Shown piece by piece: positions 9,192-16,717 of a DNA stretch of 45,114 bases. The translations under genes and the position numbers were made by a program. The notes under the pieces are model-generated. The model saw only the letters and a list, made by a program, of their open reading frames with translations, was not told the DNA's origin and searched no databases. The DNA lies in NCBI GenBank assembly GCA_019416685.1, contig DXWV01000012.1, positions 1 through 45,114 on the forward strand, given 5' to 3'. Each line of letters begins with the position of its first letter. The first letter of the stretch is position 1. Source of the DNA: Bacteroides sp. (GTDB lineage: Bacteria; Bacteroidota; Bacteroidia; Bacteroidales; Bacteroidaceae).

Positions 9192-9294
9192 ACTTATTCT
9201 GACTTTTTCTTTTGTGCAATAGATAATATTCCGACAAAAATAACACTCCCAAAGCGGATATGCAAAAAACAATAAACAATAAATGTTGTCTCAT
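9178..9294 (-). CDS. Candidate 38-residue single-helix membrane protein
   Basis: The reading frame starts MRQHLLFIVF and has one hydrophobic helix (about residues 4-24) followed by a basic tail ending HKRKSQNKYDTR, the pattern of a small inner-membrane protein with its C-terminus in the cytoplasm. AAGGA lies nine bases upstream of the ATG, a good ribosome binding site for this genus. The end overlaps the start of the DUF3805-like gene by 14 bases, which would allow translational coupling. I do not recognise a family. An in-frame ATG farther upstream (9381) would run into the divergent SIMPL gene and is less likely. Confidence 0.5.
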   Translation of the reverse strand: MRQHLLFIVFCISALGVLFLSEYYLLHKRKSQNKYDTR

Positions 9295-9325
9295 TTGTTT
9301 TTCCTTCACAGAACTCTTATCTTCG
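9294..9325 (+). promoter_or_regulatory. Promoter of the SIMPL-domain gene
   Basis: TTTG (9294-9297), a 20-base spacer, and TATCTTCG (9318-9325), one mismatch from TAnnTTTG, lie 33 bases before the ATG at 9359. The element overlaps the 5' end of the divergent 38-codon ORF. Confidence 0.5.
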
Positions 9326-9358
9326 GCAACAAATACAATAATTAAAAGTAGGAAGAAT

Positions 9359-10078
9359 ATGAAAACATTTGTAATACTCATTGTCCTATGGTTGGGTGGT
9401 ATCGTATCGTTATCGGCTCAGGAACCGGACGTAAATGCCCGCTATATTGAAGTTACCGGAAGTTCCGAGGTAGAAATCATTCCCGATGAAATTCATTTTA
9501 TGATTACTATAAGGGAATTCTGGCAGGAAGAGTTCGAAGCAAAAAGCAAACCGGAAGATTACAAGACGAAAGTCCCCATAACAGAAATCGAACGTTATCT
9601 GATGAATGCCTTAAAACGTGCAGGTATCCCAAAAACTGATATTCAAACCCAGGAAGTAGGAGATTATTGGCGTGAACGGGGAAAGGATTTTCTGATAGCC
9701 AAGAAATTTGATGTAAAATTGCAAAATTTCGGGCAGATTGATCGAATTATAAAGTATGTCGATACCAGAGGAATCCAATCAATGAACATTGGTGAACTAA
9801 AGAACAAAAACTTGCAGGAGTATCGGGAAAAAGGGAAAATAGAAGCCTTGAAGGCTGCACGACAAAAAGCCACTTATCTGGTAGAGTCTTTGGGTCAAAA
9901 CCTCGGGAATGTTCTTCGGATCATAGAACCGGAAGACAGGAACTACTACCATTTCCAGCCCCAATCTGCCATGAGCAATGTTGCCTTTCAAAGTTACGAT
10001 AACAATCCGGAGAATTTCAAAACGATCAAGCTGAGGTATCAAATGACAGCACGTTTCGAAATACTCCCCGCCAAATAA
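9359..10078 (+). CDS. SIMPL (DUF541) domain periplasmic protein
   Basis: This 239-residue protein starts with a signal peptide (MKTFVILIVLWLGGIVSLSA, cleavage likely before QEP). The mature part carries the SIMPL/DUF541 pattern: the early VTGSSEVEIIPDEIHFMI strand pair, a central helical region (ALKRAGIPKTDIQTQ), and the late KIEALKAARQKATYLVESLGQ helix. Family members, such as E. coli YggE and BP26 of Brucella, are periplasmic or outer membrane proteins linked to oxidative stress and channel-like assemblies, with no agreed biochemical activity. The ATG at 9359 is chosen because it begins the signal peptide; an upstream in-frame ATG would add an unrelated 33 residues. Confidence 0.85.
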   Translation: MKTFVILIVLWLGGIVSLSAQEPDVNARYIEVTGSSEVEIIPDEIHFMITIREFWQEEFEAKSKPEDYKTKVPITEIERYLMNALKRAGIPKTDIQTQEVGDYWRERGKDFLIAKKFDVKLQNFGQIDRIIKYVDTRGIQSMNIGELKNKNLQEYREKGKIEALKAARQKATYLVESLGQNLGNVLRIIEPEDRNYYHFQPQSAMSNVAFQSYDNNPENFKTIKLRYQMTARFEILPAK

Positions 10079-10084
10079 CTCAAA

Positions 10085-10122
10085 GCCAGCCGATAGGATT
10101 ATTCTACTTTCCTATTGGCTGG
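10085..10122. terminator. Bidirectional terminator, CCAGCCGATAGGA / TCCTATTGGCTGG
   Basis: CCAGCCGATAGGA pairs with TCCTATTGGCTGG (one G-U) around an 11-base AT-rich loop, with ATCTTTCTT beyond. It separates two convergent genes. The right arm lies inside the 3' end of the transglutaminase-like gene and encodes its C-terminal QPIGK. Confidence 0.75.
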
Positions 10123-11294
10123 ATCTTTCTTCGTACGTCTTTTGATATTTCGAGAAACATATAATTCAGCCTGCCGGAGTGAATTCCTTTTTCATTCTCC
10201 TTGTACTTTTTATTAGCATATTGTTTCGACTTCTCAAAAGTAAGCAACGACATTTGATTCTGTGACTTGCCTACCATGGTAGAATCCAGTTGTTCATCCG
10301 GGAAGAAATCGTCCAAATCAACATCACCAATCATTGTAGTCTCCAGAAAATTCATATCTTTATGAGAGTTATCTGTATAATAGCCCACAAACATATGTCC
10401 CGGCGTACGTACCAGAATAGGATCAATATTAATAGCACGAAGTAAGGAAGCAAACAATACACTCCCATCCACACAGTTTATCTGTGAAGACTCCAATGCA
10501 TCATCAAACGTACGTACCCGCTGCGAAAAGACCACATTGCTCGAAAGACTGGTATTAGAAACCGAACTGTAACGAAAATTACGCTTCTGAAGCACATTCC
10601 AAAGAGCATATACCTGCTTGTCTACCGCGCCGGCTGTTGTATTCTGATACCCTAAAAAGCGATTTACGATACGGGTATTCAATGCCTCACGCAACAGTTT
10701 ATCAATCATGGGATTTTCTTCATTGACATAAGCTGCAAAAAAGATTCCGGTATCATGGAATTTTGTTCCGTTAGTGACATATCCCAGCAAGCACTCATTG
10801 ACACTACGCACCGAAAATGTTCTTACCCGTTGTCCCAAATCTTCACCATTCATCTCTACCGTAATTACCACACTGACCGGTTCTGCCTGCACATTATTTT
10901 TCAGAGCCTCATAATTCCAGATAATATCAGGATAGATCGTGTACTCCTTTCGTGGCTTTTCAAGAATGAATTCAGATACAGAGCGTGAAAAGAAAGGAGT
11001 TTCGGCCACTTCAATCCGTACCCGGCTATAAGCCGAGCGGGATTTCACCCTTATAGCAATACACGATTTCGGATTACCTATATAAAGAGAATCAGACGGT
11101 TCAATAACCTGTGCATCCGTCGTAGCTACGGACAAGATGGCAGAAGGGAAAATATTCCCACCCAAATCATCCATTATTTCAAAGCCGGAATGAAAAGAAG
11201 TACATTTGTATATAGACATACCGCTCACAATGATAAGCAATATAGCAATAACCCCCAGTACTTCTCGTTTCCGCTGTTTCAAATCTATTTTCAT
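10104..11294 (-). CDS. Membrane-anchored transglutaminase-like protein
   Basis: The 396-residue protein starts with a basic stretch and one hydrophobic helix (about residues 13-30), placing the rest outside the inner membrane. A C-terminal transglutaminase-like core is suggested by SQINCVDGSVLFASLLR (candidate catalytic Cys), then RTPGHMFVGYY (candidate His), then a downstream acidic position near NFLETT. This arrangement is that of papain-fold transglutaminase-like proteins, many of which act as peptidases or amidases. The middle, about 70-220, looks like a beta-rich domain. The ATG at 11294 is preferred because it begins the membrane anchor directly downstream of a good promoter; the longer frame to 11501 would cross that promoter. 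Substrate unknown. Confidence 0.7.
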   Translation of the reverse strand: MKIDLKQRKREVLGVIAILLIIVSGMSIYKCTSFHSGFEIMDDLGGNIFPSAILSVATTDAQVIEPSDSLYIGNPKSCIAIRVKSRSAYSRVRIEVAETPFFSRSVSEFILEKPRKEYTIYPDIIWNYEALKNNVQAEPVSVVITVEMNGEDLGQRVRTFSVRSVNECLLGYVTNGTKFHDTGIFFAAYVNEENPMIDKLLREALNTRIVNRFLGYQNTTAGAVDKQVYALWNVLQKRNFRYSSVSNTSLSSNVVFSQRVRTFDDALESSQINCVDGSVLFASLLRAINIDPILVRTPGHMFVGYYTDNSHKDMNFLETTMIGDVDLDDFFPDEQLDSTMVGKSQNQMSLLTFEKSKQYANKKYKENEKGIHSGRLNYMFLEISKDVRRKIQPIGK

Positions 11295-11323
11295 CTTTTT
11301 GTCTTCCGTTTGTTTAGATATAA

Positions 11324-11354
11324 CAAAGATAGCTCTTTTTTGTTGGAAAACAGA
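11324..11354 (-). promoter_or_regulatory. Promoter of the transglutaminase-like gene
   Basis: On the minus strand TCTG, a 19-base spacer and TATCTTTG (plus 11324-11331) match the Bacteroidales -33/-7 pattern with one mismatch. It lies about 30 bases upstream of the ATG at 11294 and supports that start. Confidence 0.65.
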
Positions 11355-11411
11355 AAGTCGTAACGCAATTGTAATACGTGTTTCACTTCGTCGTAACAAA
11401 AAGGCCTCACC

Positions 11412-11443
11412 TTTGCAACGAAATAAAATAAAGATTATATTTG
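11412..11443 (+). promoter_or_regulatory. Promoter of the two-component system
   Basis: TTTG (11412-11415), 20 bases, then TATATTTG (11436-11443) match the Bacteroidales promoter consensus on the plus strand. Transcription would begin near 11450 and the leader would include the half repeat at 11486-11516 before the response regulator ATG at 11529. Confidence 0.7.
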
Positions 11444-11485
11444 TAATATGAATAATATGCCTGTTGGTTGCATTATCTTCTTTTA

Positions 11486-11516
11486 ATTGGCATATTAGCA
11501 TATTGGCACATTAAAT
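11486..11516. repeat. Single arm of the TTGGCAyATT repeat
   Basis: ATTGGCATATTAGCATATTGGCACATTA has the words of the palindromes at 12221-12308, 32599-32684 and 39461-39522 but lacks a facing arm. It is in the leader of the response regulator gene. Confidence 0.6.
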
Positions 11517-11528
11517 AATTATTAAATT

Positions 11529-12218
11529 ATGAATGATTACCGCATTTTAGTTGTCGATGACGAAGAAGATCTCTGTGAGATTCTGAAATTCAATCTTGAA
11601 AATGAAGGATACGAAGTAGACACGGCCAATTCTGCCGAAGAAGCTCTGAAAATGGACATCAGCAGTTATAACCTGCTACTATTGGATGTGATGATGGGAG
11701 AAATTTCCGGATTCAAGATGGCTAATATGCTGAAAAAAGATAAGAAAACAGCCCACGTACCTATTATCTTTATCACAGCCAAAGATACTGAAAACGATAC
11801 GGTTACCGGATTTAATCTCGGAGCAGACGATTATATCTCCAAACCCTTCTCTTTGCGTGAAGTGATAGCCCGTGTCAAAGCTGTATTACGCCGCACTGCT
11901 ACTGTAGAAGCAGAAAAGGCACCGGAACAAATCACTTACCAAACTCTGGTTATTGACATCACTAAAAAGAAAGTAAGCATAGATGATGAAGAAGTGGCAT
12001 TAACAAAAAAAGAATTTGAAATTCTCTTTCTGTTACTACAAAACAAAGGCCGCGTATTCTCCCGAGAGGATATCTTAGCCCGGATATGGAGTGATGAGGT
12101 ATATGTACTCGATCGTACTATTGATGTCAATATCACGCGGCTACGCAAAAAAATAGGTATCTATGGTAAGCGGATTGTAACCCGCTTAGGATATGGGTAC
12201 TGCTTTGAAACAGAATAA
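11529..12218 (+). CDS. OmpR-family response regulator
   Basis: This 229-residue protein has a receiver domain (residues 1-120) with the acidic pair Asp10/Asp11 in VVDDEE, the phosphorylation site Asp53 in LLLDVMM, the conserved TAKD threonine and lysine, and KPF. A C-terminal winged-helix DNA-binding domain follows (about 135-229), with RTIDVNITRLRKKIG as the recognition-helix region. It should be phosphorylated by the histidine kinase encoded next and bind DNA to control transcription. Targets are unknown. It resembles the RprY type of Bacteroides, but I do not assign the symbol. A palindromic repeat separates it from the kinase gene. Confidence 0.92.
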   Translation: MNDYRILVVDDEEDLCEILKFNLENEGYEVDTANSAEEALKMDISSYNLLLLDVMMGEISGFKMANMLKKDKKTAHVPIIFITAKDTENDTVTGFNLGADDYISKPFSLREVIARVKAVLRRTATVEAEKAPEQITYQTLVIDITKKKVSIDDEEVALTKKEFEILFLLLQNKGRVFSREDILARIWSDEVYVLDRTIDVNITRLRKKIGIYGKRIVTRLGYGYCFETE

Positions 12219-12220
12219 AA

Positions 12221-12308
12221 TAATAATGTGTCAATGTGCTAATGTGCCAATATGCCAATTACTATGCAGCATGACAGCGCAGCCAATTGGCATATTGGCA
12301 CATTATTA
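12221..12308. repeat. Palindromic TTGGCAyATT repeat inside the two-component operon
   Basis: TAATAATGTG at the left end is perfectly complementary to CACATTATTA at the right end. Between them the arms carry AATGTGCCAATATGCCAATT and AATTGGCATATTGGCACATT around the centre ATGCAGCATGACAGCGCAGCC. The whole element lies between the response regulator stop (12218) and kinase start (12336). It could fold into a hairpin of more than 30 base pairs in the mRNA. Confidence 0.85.
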
Positions 12309-12335
12309 AATTATTACATAAAATAATTATTTATC

Positions 12336-14114
12336 ATGAATCTACCTGTCAATCAAAAACATTTTCTTTCTTTCAGCCGAAAGCTCTTTCTTTCGGTCAT
12401 CTCTTTGTTTCTGGTCTTTGCAGCCTGCTTTATAGCCTACCAGTATCAACGTGAGAAAGAATATAAGGTAGAACTCCTGCATTCACAACTACAGGACTAT
12501 AATGCCCGTTTACATGAAAAAATTCCCGCTTCTTCCTCTATGCAGAAAGAACTGAATGACTATATCCGTAATCATGCTTTAAAAAACCTTCGTGTGACGG
12601 TCATTGACTTAAATGGAGATGTGCTTTATGACAGTTATGCAAAAAACAATTCCCGGCTTGAAAACCATATTAACCGCCCGGAAGTAGTCAAATCTCTAAC
12701 TGTAGGCAATGGTTTTGATGTGCGCCGTACATCCGAGACTACAGGTACACCTTATTTCTATTCTGCTACTCTCTACAAAGATTATATTATACGATCTGCT
12801 TTACCTTACAACGTCAGCCTGATAAACAATCTGAAAGCGGATTCGCACTATATCTGGTTTACTGCCATTGTAACTTTACTGCTGGTCATTATCTTCTATA
12901 AATTCACTAATAAGCTGGGAACTTCTATCACTCAATTAAGAGAATTCGCCATGCGGGCAGACCGGAATGAACCTATTGAAATGGCTATGCAATCAGCCTT
13001 TCCCCATAACGAACTGGGAGAAATATCCCAACACATCATTCAGATATACAAACGTCTGCACGAAACCAAAGAAGCCCTTTATATTGAACGTGAGAAACTA
13101 ATCACCCATCTTCAAATCTCCCATGAAGGACTGGGGGTATTTAATAAAGATAAAAAAGAGATATTAGTAAATAACCTGTTTACACAATACAGCAACCTTA
13201 TTTCGGACTCTAATCTTGAGACGGCCGAGGAGGTATTTACTATCAGTGAACTGAAAGAGATCACAGACTTCATCAATAAAGCCCCCAAACGCCCATCCGG
13301 CAAGGAAGAGAAACGAATGTCCATCACCATTAACAAAAATGGTAAAAACTTTATTGTAGAATGTATTATCTTCCAGGATATGAGTTTTGAAATAAGTATT
13401 AATGATGTAACTTTGGAAGAGGAACAGGTACGCTTGAAACGTCAACTGACTCAGAACATTGCCCATGAGTTGAAGACACCTGTCAGCAGTATTCAGGGAT
13501 ATCTGGAAACAATTGTCAGCAATGACAATATCCCGCGTGACAAGATGAATGTGTTCTTAGAGAGATGCTATGCACAAAGTAACCGCCTCAGCCGGCTGCT
13601 ACGTGATATCTCAGTACTGACCCGCATGGATGAAGCAGCCAATATGATAGATATGGAAAAAGTAAATATCAGTATATTGGTGACCAATATCGTCAATGAA
13701 GTATCGTTGGAATTAGAAGAGAAACATATCACAGTGGTCAACTCTTTGAAAAAAGAGATTCAAGTACGCGGTAATTACTCCCTACTCTATTCTATCTTCC
13801 GCAATCTGATGGATAATGCCATTGCTTATGCAGGGAGTGACATTCATATCCATATCAACTGTTTCCGTAAAGACGAGAACTTCTACTATTTCAGTTTTGC
13901 AGATACCGGCATAGGTGTTTCTCCCGAGCATTTGAATCGTTTGTTCGAACGCTTCTACCGGGTTGACAAAGGACGCTCACGCAAATTAGGTGGAACCGGA
14001 CTGGGACTTGCTATTGTGAAGAATGCAGTGATTATTCACGGAGGAAATATTTCAGCGAAAAACAATCAGGGCGGAGGACTGGAATTTGTGTTTACTTTGG
14101 CAAAAGAGAGATAA
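12336..14114 (+). CDS. Sensor histidine kinase
   Basis: This 592-residue membrane kinase has two transmembrane helices (about 16-35 and 172-190) enclosing a periplasmic sensor of about 135 residues, then a HAMP-like linker, a PAS-like region (about 250-355) and the kinase core. The H-box NIAHELKTPVSS holds the phospho-accepting His377; the N-box RNLMDNAIAYA, the G1 box ADTGIGV, and the G2 box GGTGLGLAIV follow. It should autophosphorylate and pass the phosphate to the response regulator encoded just before it. The signal sensed is unknown. The architecture recalls PhoR-type kinases. Confidence 0.92.
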   Translation: MNLPVNQKHFLSFSRKLFLSVISLFLVFAACFIAYQYQREKEYKVELLHSQLQDYNARLHEKIPASSSMQKELNDYIRNHALKNLRVTVIDLNGDVLYDSYAKNNSRLENHINRPEVVKSLTVGNGFDVRRTSETTGTPYFYSATLYKDYIIRSALPYNVSLINNLKADSHYIWFTAIVTLLLVIIFYKFTNKLGTSITQLREFAMRADRNEPIEMAMQSAFPHNELGEISQHIIQIYKRLHETKEALYIEREKLITHLQISHEGLGVFNKDKKEILVNNLFTQYSNLISDSNLETAEEVFTISELKEITDFINKAPKRPSGKEEKRMSITINKNGKNFIVECIIFQDMSFEISINDVTLEEEQVRLKRQLTQNIAHELKTPVSSIQGYLETIVSNDNIPRDKMNVFLERCYAQSNRLSRLLRDISVLTRMDEAANMIDMEKVNISILVTNIVNEVSLELEEKHITVVNSLKKEIQVRGNYSLLYSIFRNLMDNAIAYAGSDIHIHINCFRKDENFYYFSFADTGIGVSPEHLNRLFERFYRVDKGRSRKLGGTGLGLAIVKNAVIIHGGNISAKNNQGGGLEFVFTLAKER

Positions 14115-14118
14115 GAAA

Positions 14119-14136
14119 AGGGGCTACACAGCCCCT
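14119..14136 (-). terminator. Terminator hairpin AGGGGCT-ACAC-AGCCCCT
   Basis: A 7-bp GC-rich stem with a 4-base loop is followed on the minus strand by TTTTCTTATCT, so it mainly serves the leftward ATPase gene, whose stop codon (14124-14126) is in the stem. It sits between convergent genes and may also stop kinase transcripts. Confidence 0.75.
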
Positions 14137-15428
14137 AACATATATTTCCAAGCGGGAATAATATTTATTATCTGCCCTTCTTCTATGATCTCTCCTTCTT
14201 CTTCAAAAGTAACAATCAAGAGATCCGTGCAAGCTGTCGCATGAGCAGCCTCCAATAACCCTTCAACCTCTCGTTTACGGGTGACTTCATCATGAATGCT
14301 CCAAGATACCTGAACCAATTTCGTCACCTGCAGTTGATCACATATCAAGAAATCACATTCTTTTTTCTCCTTATAGTAATATATATTTTCTTGCAAAGAT
14401 AATGTGCGACGCAAATATAAAAACACCACATTTTCCAATAATTTCCCATTATCCTCACTCTGTGGATTTAATAATATATTCCTCAGCCCCGTATCGATAG
14501 CATAATATTTCTTATCACTGCTGCTTTGTTTTACCAACGAAGTGGTATATCGGGTCAATGAGAAGAATAGATAGATAGCTTCCGTCTGCTCTATGAGGTC
14601 ATACAAGGTATTCTTACCAATACTTACTCCTTGCGATTTTAGCTCGTTATAGATACGGTTGATAGAAGTAGGTTTTGTCAGACTTGCCATTACCCGCTTA
14701 ATAAAATAACGTACAGGAGACGGATTTTTTATTTCATACCTCTCTACGAGATCCTTATAAAGCATAACGAAAAAATATTCTTGCAGAATACGGTCTTTAT
14801 AAATCTCTTGACTGAGCGCAACTTCGGGGAAAGCTCCCATCCTCAAAAAGTCTTTAAAAGCATTTACTATTTTAGCTTTATTAGCTGCTACGTAATAATT
14901 TATATTTATCCCACAGAAATGGCAATATTCTCTAAATGACAGCGGGAACTCCTCATATTGTAGCGTACGCCCACGTAGTGATGTAGACAATTCTGACGAT
15001 AACATTTTAGAGTTACTACCCGTTATAAATATATTTCTACATTCCTGCTCGTATACCCTCCTAATGAAAGGCTGCCAGTCATCAGCCACTTGTATTTCAT
15101 CGAAGAAGAGGTAAACATCCCGAAGTGAAGTATCCGGGTACAATTCACGATAAGCTTGAAGGATATCATCCAGATTTTCAGCATCAAACTGCAAACGCTC
15201 ATCATCAAAATTCAAAAAGAGGATATGCTCTTTTGTTGTTAGCCCAGCACTAAGCAACTGATTAATAGCAAGCAAAAAAAGTGATGACTTCCCACAGCGT
15301 CTCACTCCGGGAACAGTAATAATCTTACCACTATCTATCGGCAACGAAAGTTCCCTGGGCAAAACCTCCATAGGAAGCGATTCCTGAAAGGTAATAATAA
15401 GTTGCTTTATCAATTCTTTCTTTTTCAT
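14124..15428 (-). CDS. AAA+ ATPase with DUF4143 C-terminal domain
   Basis: This 434-residue cytoplasmic protein has an N-terminal AAA domain with Walker A in GVRRCGKSS (about residues 39-47) and Walker B in YLFFDEIQ (about 105-112), then TGSNSKML as a sensor-like motif. The C-terminal part, about 210-400, matches DUF4143, which has a restriction-endonuclease-like fold; KKECDFLI and the later QVSWSI are at the expected place of the vestigial active site. This family is very common in gut Bacteroidota and has no established function. It lies next to a second ATPase on the same strand but with its own probable promoter and terminator. Confidence 0.85.
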   Translation of the reverse strand: MKKKELIKQLIITFQESLPMEVLPRELSLPIDSGKIITVPGVRRCGKSSLFLLAINQLLSAGLTTKEHILFLNFDDERLQFDAENLDDILQAYRELYPDTSLRDVYLFFDEIQVADDWQPFIRRVYEQECRNIFITGSNSKMLSSELSTSLRGRTLQYEEFPLSFREYCHFCGININYYVAANKAKIVNAFKDFLRMGAFPEVALSQEIYKDRILQEYFFVMLYKDLVERYEIKNPSPVRYFIKRVMASLTKPTSINRIYNELKSQGVSIGKNTLYDLIEQTEAIYLFFSLTRYTTSLVKQSSSDKKYYAIDTGLRNILLNPQSEDNGKLLENVVFLYLRRTLSLQENIYYYKEKKECDFLICDQLQVTKLVQVSWSIHDEVTRKREVEGLLEAAHATACTDLLIVTFEEEGEIIEEGQIINIIPAWKYMLGAV

Positions 15429-15466
15429 AAAGACGTTTTTTTATAAAAGTTTCCTTCTTGGAAGGA

Positions 15467-15474
15467 CAAAAATA
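15467..15474 (-). promoter_or_regulatory. Candidate -7 box for the DUF4143 ATPase gene
   Basis: The minus strand reads TATTTTTG, a TAnnTTTG match about 40 bases before the ATG at 15428. The -33 region is T-rich rather than a clear TTTG. A small CCTTC-CAA-GAAGG hairpin follows in the leader. Confidence 0.4.
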
Positions 15475-15505
15475 AGAAAATCTTTCTTTCTAAAAAAGAA
15501 AACAG

Positions 15506-16636
15506 CTAATAATTTCGTCTTAGCCAAACACCCAATAGTTTGTCATAAACCTGATAAACTCCTTGTTCTTGTGTCACCATATCTTTTTCCATCAATCCCT
15601 TCAAACCAGATTGCACCGAACTGGAAGAGCTTAACCGATATTGTTTTATAAATCGGGCAGAAGTAACTCCCTCCGCTTTTTTTTCTTTTGCGATAGCAAC
15701 AATCACCTCCTTCTGTTTGTCCGGCAAACGGGAGAATATTTCCTGATAAGTAAAATCCTGCATGGCTATAATATTGTCCAAAGCAGTTTTGAGCATTGGT
15801 TTATCACACGTTTCTTCTTTAGCAGTCAGTATATACAATTCATTCATGGCTAATTGTACATACCAGGTATGCCCTTCAAAAAAGTCATAAACCTCTTCAA
15901 CCAATTCGTCTGTTATGTATTTCCCGTTTTCGGTAAACAAACCCTTTACGAAAGGTTTGTATGCCGTCAAAGGAATAGCATCCAGATGCATCATGCTTAC
16001 ACTTTGATAAAAAGGTCGGGCTGGGCTATTGAATATATTCATCATGATATGTCTTTGACTTCCGGCAAAAATGAAAAAAGAGTTCCGACAATGCTGCACC
16101 TTTGTCCTCAATACCGCTTCCACATTTTTTTCAGCATAGGTACCTACCTGCTGAAACTCGTCAATAGCTACAATACAGGGTTTATCCGCTTGTTCCAGAT
16201 AAGTGAAAATCTCTTCCAAAGTAGTCTCTGCTGCATGAATATCCCCCAAACCTATATCAAAAACAGGCTCTCCCGTTACACTGTCCAACTTGAATCCTGC
16301 ACGCAGAGAAGAAATAACAGAAAAGAAATTATCTATAAACCTCCTTCCTTTAGGTTTCAATTTCTCAAAAATCTCTTTCCCTAAAGCAAATACAAATTCA
16401 CGTAAACTTGAAGTGGCATAGATGTCTATAAAAAAGGTATTATAATGCTCTCTTATCTCCTCTTGATAGAAGCAATGCCTTATCAGCCCTGTCTTTCCCA
16501 TTCTGCGAGTGGAAATAAGAGCCACGTTCCTACCATTTATAATATTACGAATTAATAGTTCTGTCTCTGCTTCTCTATCACAGAAGTAATGAGGAGAAAT
16601 GTATCCTCCAACAACAAAAGGATTAACTATATGCAT
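15506..16636 (-). CDS. AAA+ ATPase, archaeal-ATPase-like
   Basis: This 376-residue protein begins with the family motif NPFVVGGYI and a region containing FCDREAE, then Walker A STRRMGKTG (about 42-50) and Walker B CIVAIDEFQQVG near residue 160, followed by the sensor-like FAGSQRH. The C-terminal 80 residues look like a winged helix (SARFIKQYRLSSSSSVQSGLKGL). The architecture fits the Archaeal_ATPase (PF01637) group of STAND-like NTPases. No function is established. It lies between the capsule operon and the DUF4143 ATPase, in the same direction, and may mark the end of the variable region. Confidence 0.8.
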   Translation of the reverse strand: MHIVNPFVVGGYISPHYFCDREAETELLIRNIINGRNVALISTRRMGKTGLIRHCFYQEEIREHYNTFFIDIYATSSLREFVFALGKEIFEKLKPKGRRFIDNFFSVISSLRAGFKLDSVTGEPVFDIGLGDIHAAETTLEEIFTYLEQADKPCIVAIDEFQQVGTYAEKNVEAVLRTKVQHCRNSFFIFAGSQRHIMMNIFNSPARPFYQSVSMMHLDAIPLTAYKPFVKGLFTENGKYITDELVEEVYDFFEGHTWYVQLAMNELYILTAKEETCDKPMLKTALDNIIAMQDFTYQEIFSRLPDKQKEVIVAIAKEKKAEGVTSARFIKQYRLSSSSSVQSGLKGLMEKDMVTQEQGVYQVYDKLLGVWLRRNY

Positions 16637-16666
16637 ATTATACGATTATTACATTTACAATTATTG

Positions 16667-16674
16667 CAAATATA
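16667..16674 (-). promoter_or_regulatory. -7 box for the archaeal-type ATPase gene
   Basis: On the minus strand TATATTTG matches the Bacteroidales -7 element, about 31 bases before the ATG at 16636. It suggests the ATPase is transcribed separately from the capsule operon upstream. Confidence 0.5.
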
Positions 16675-16717
16675 ATAATTATAATTTAGATAAAGAAAGG
16701 TAATTGGAAGAATTATA

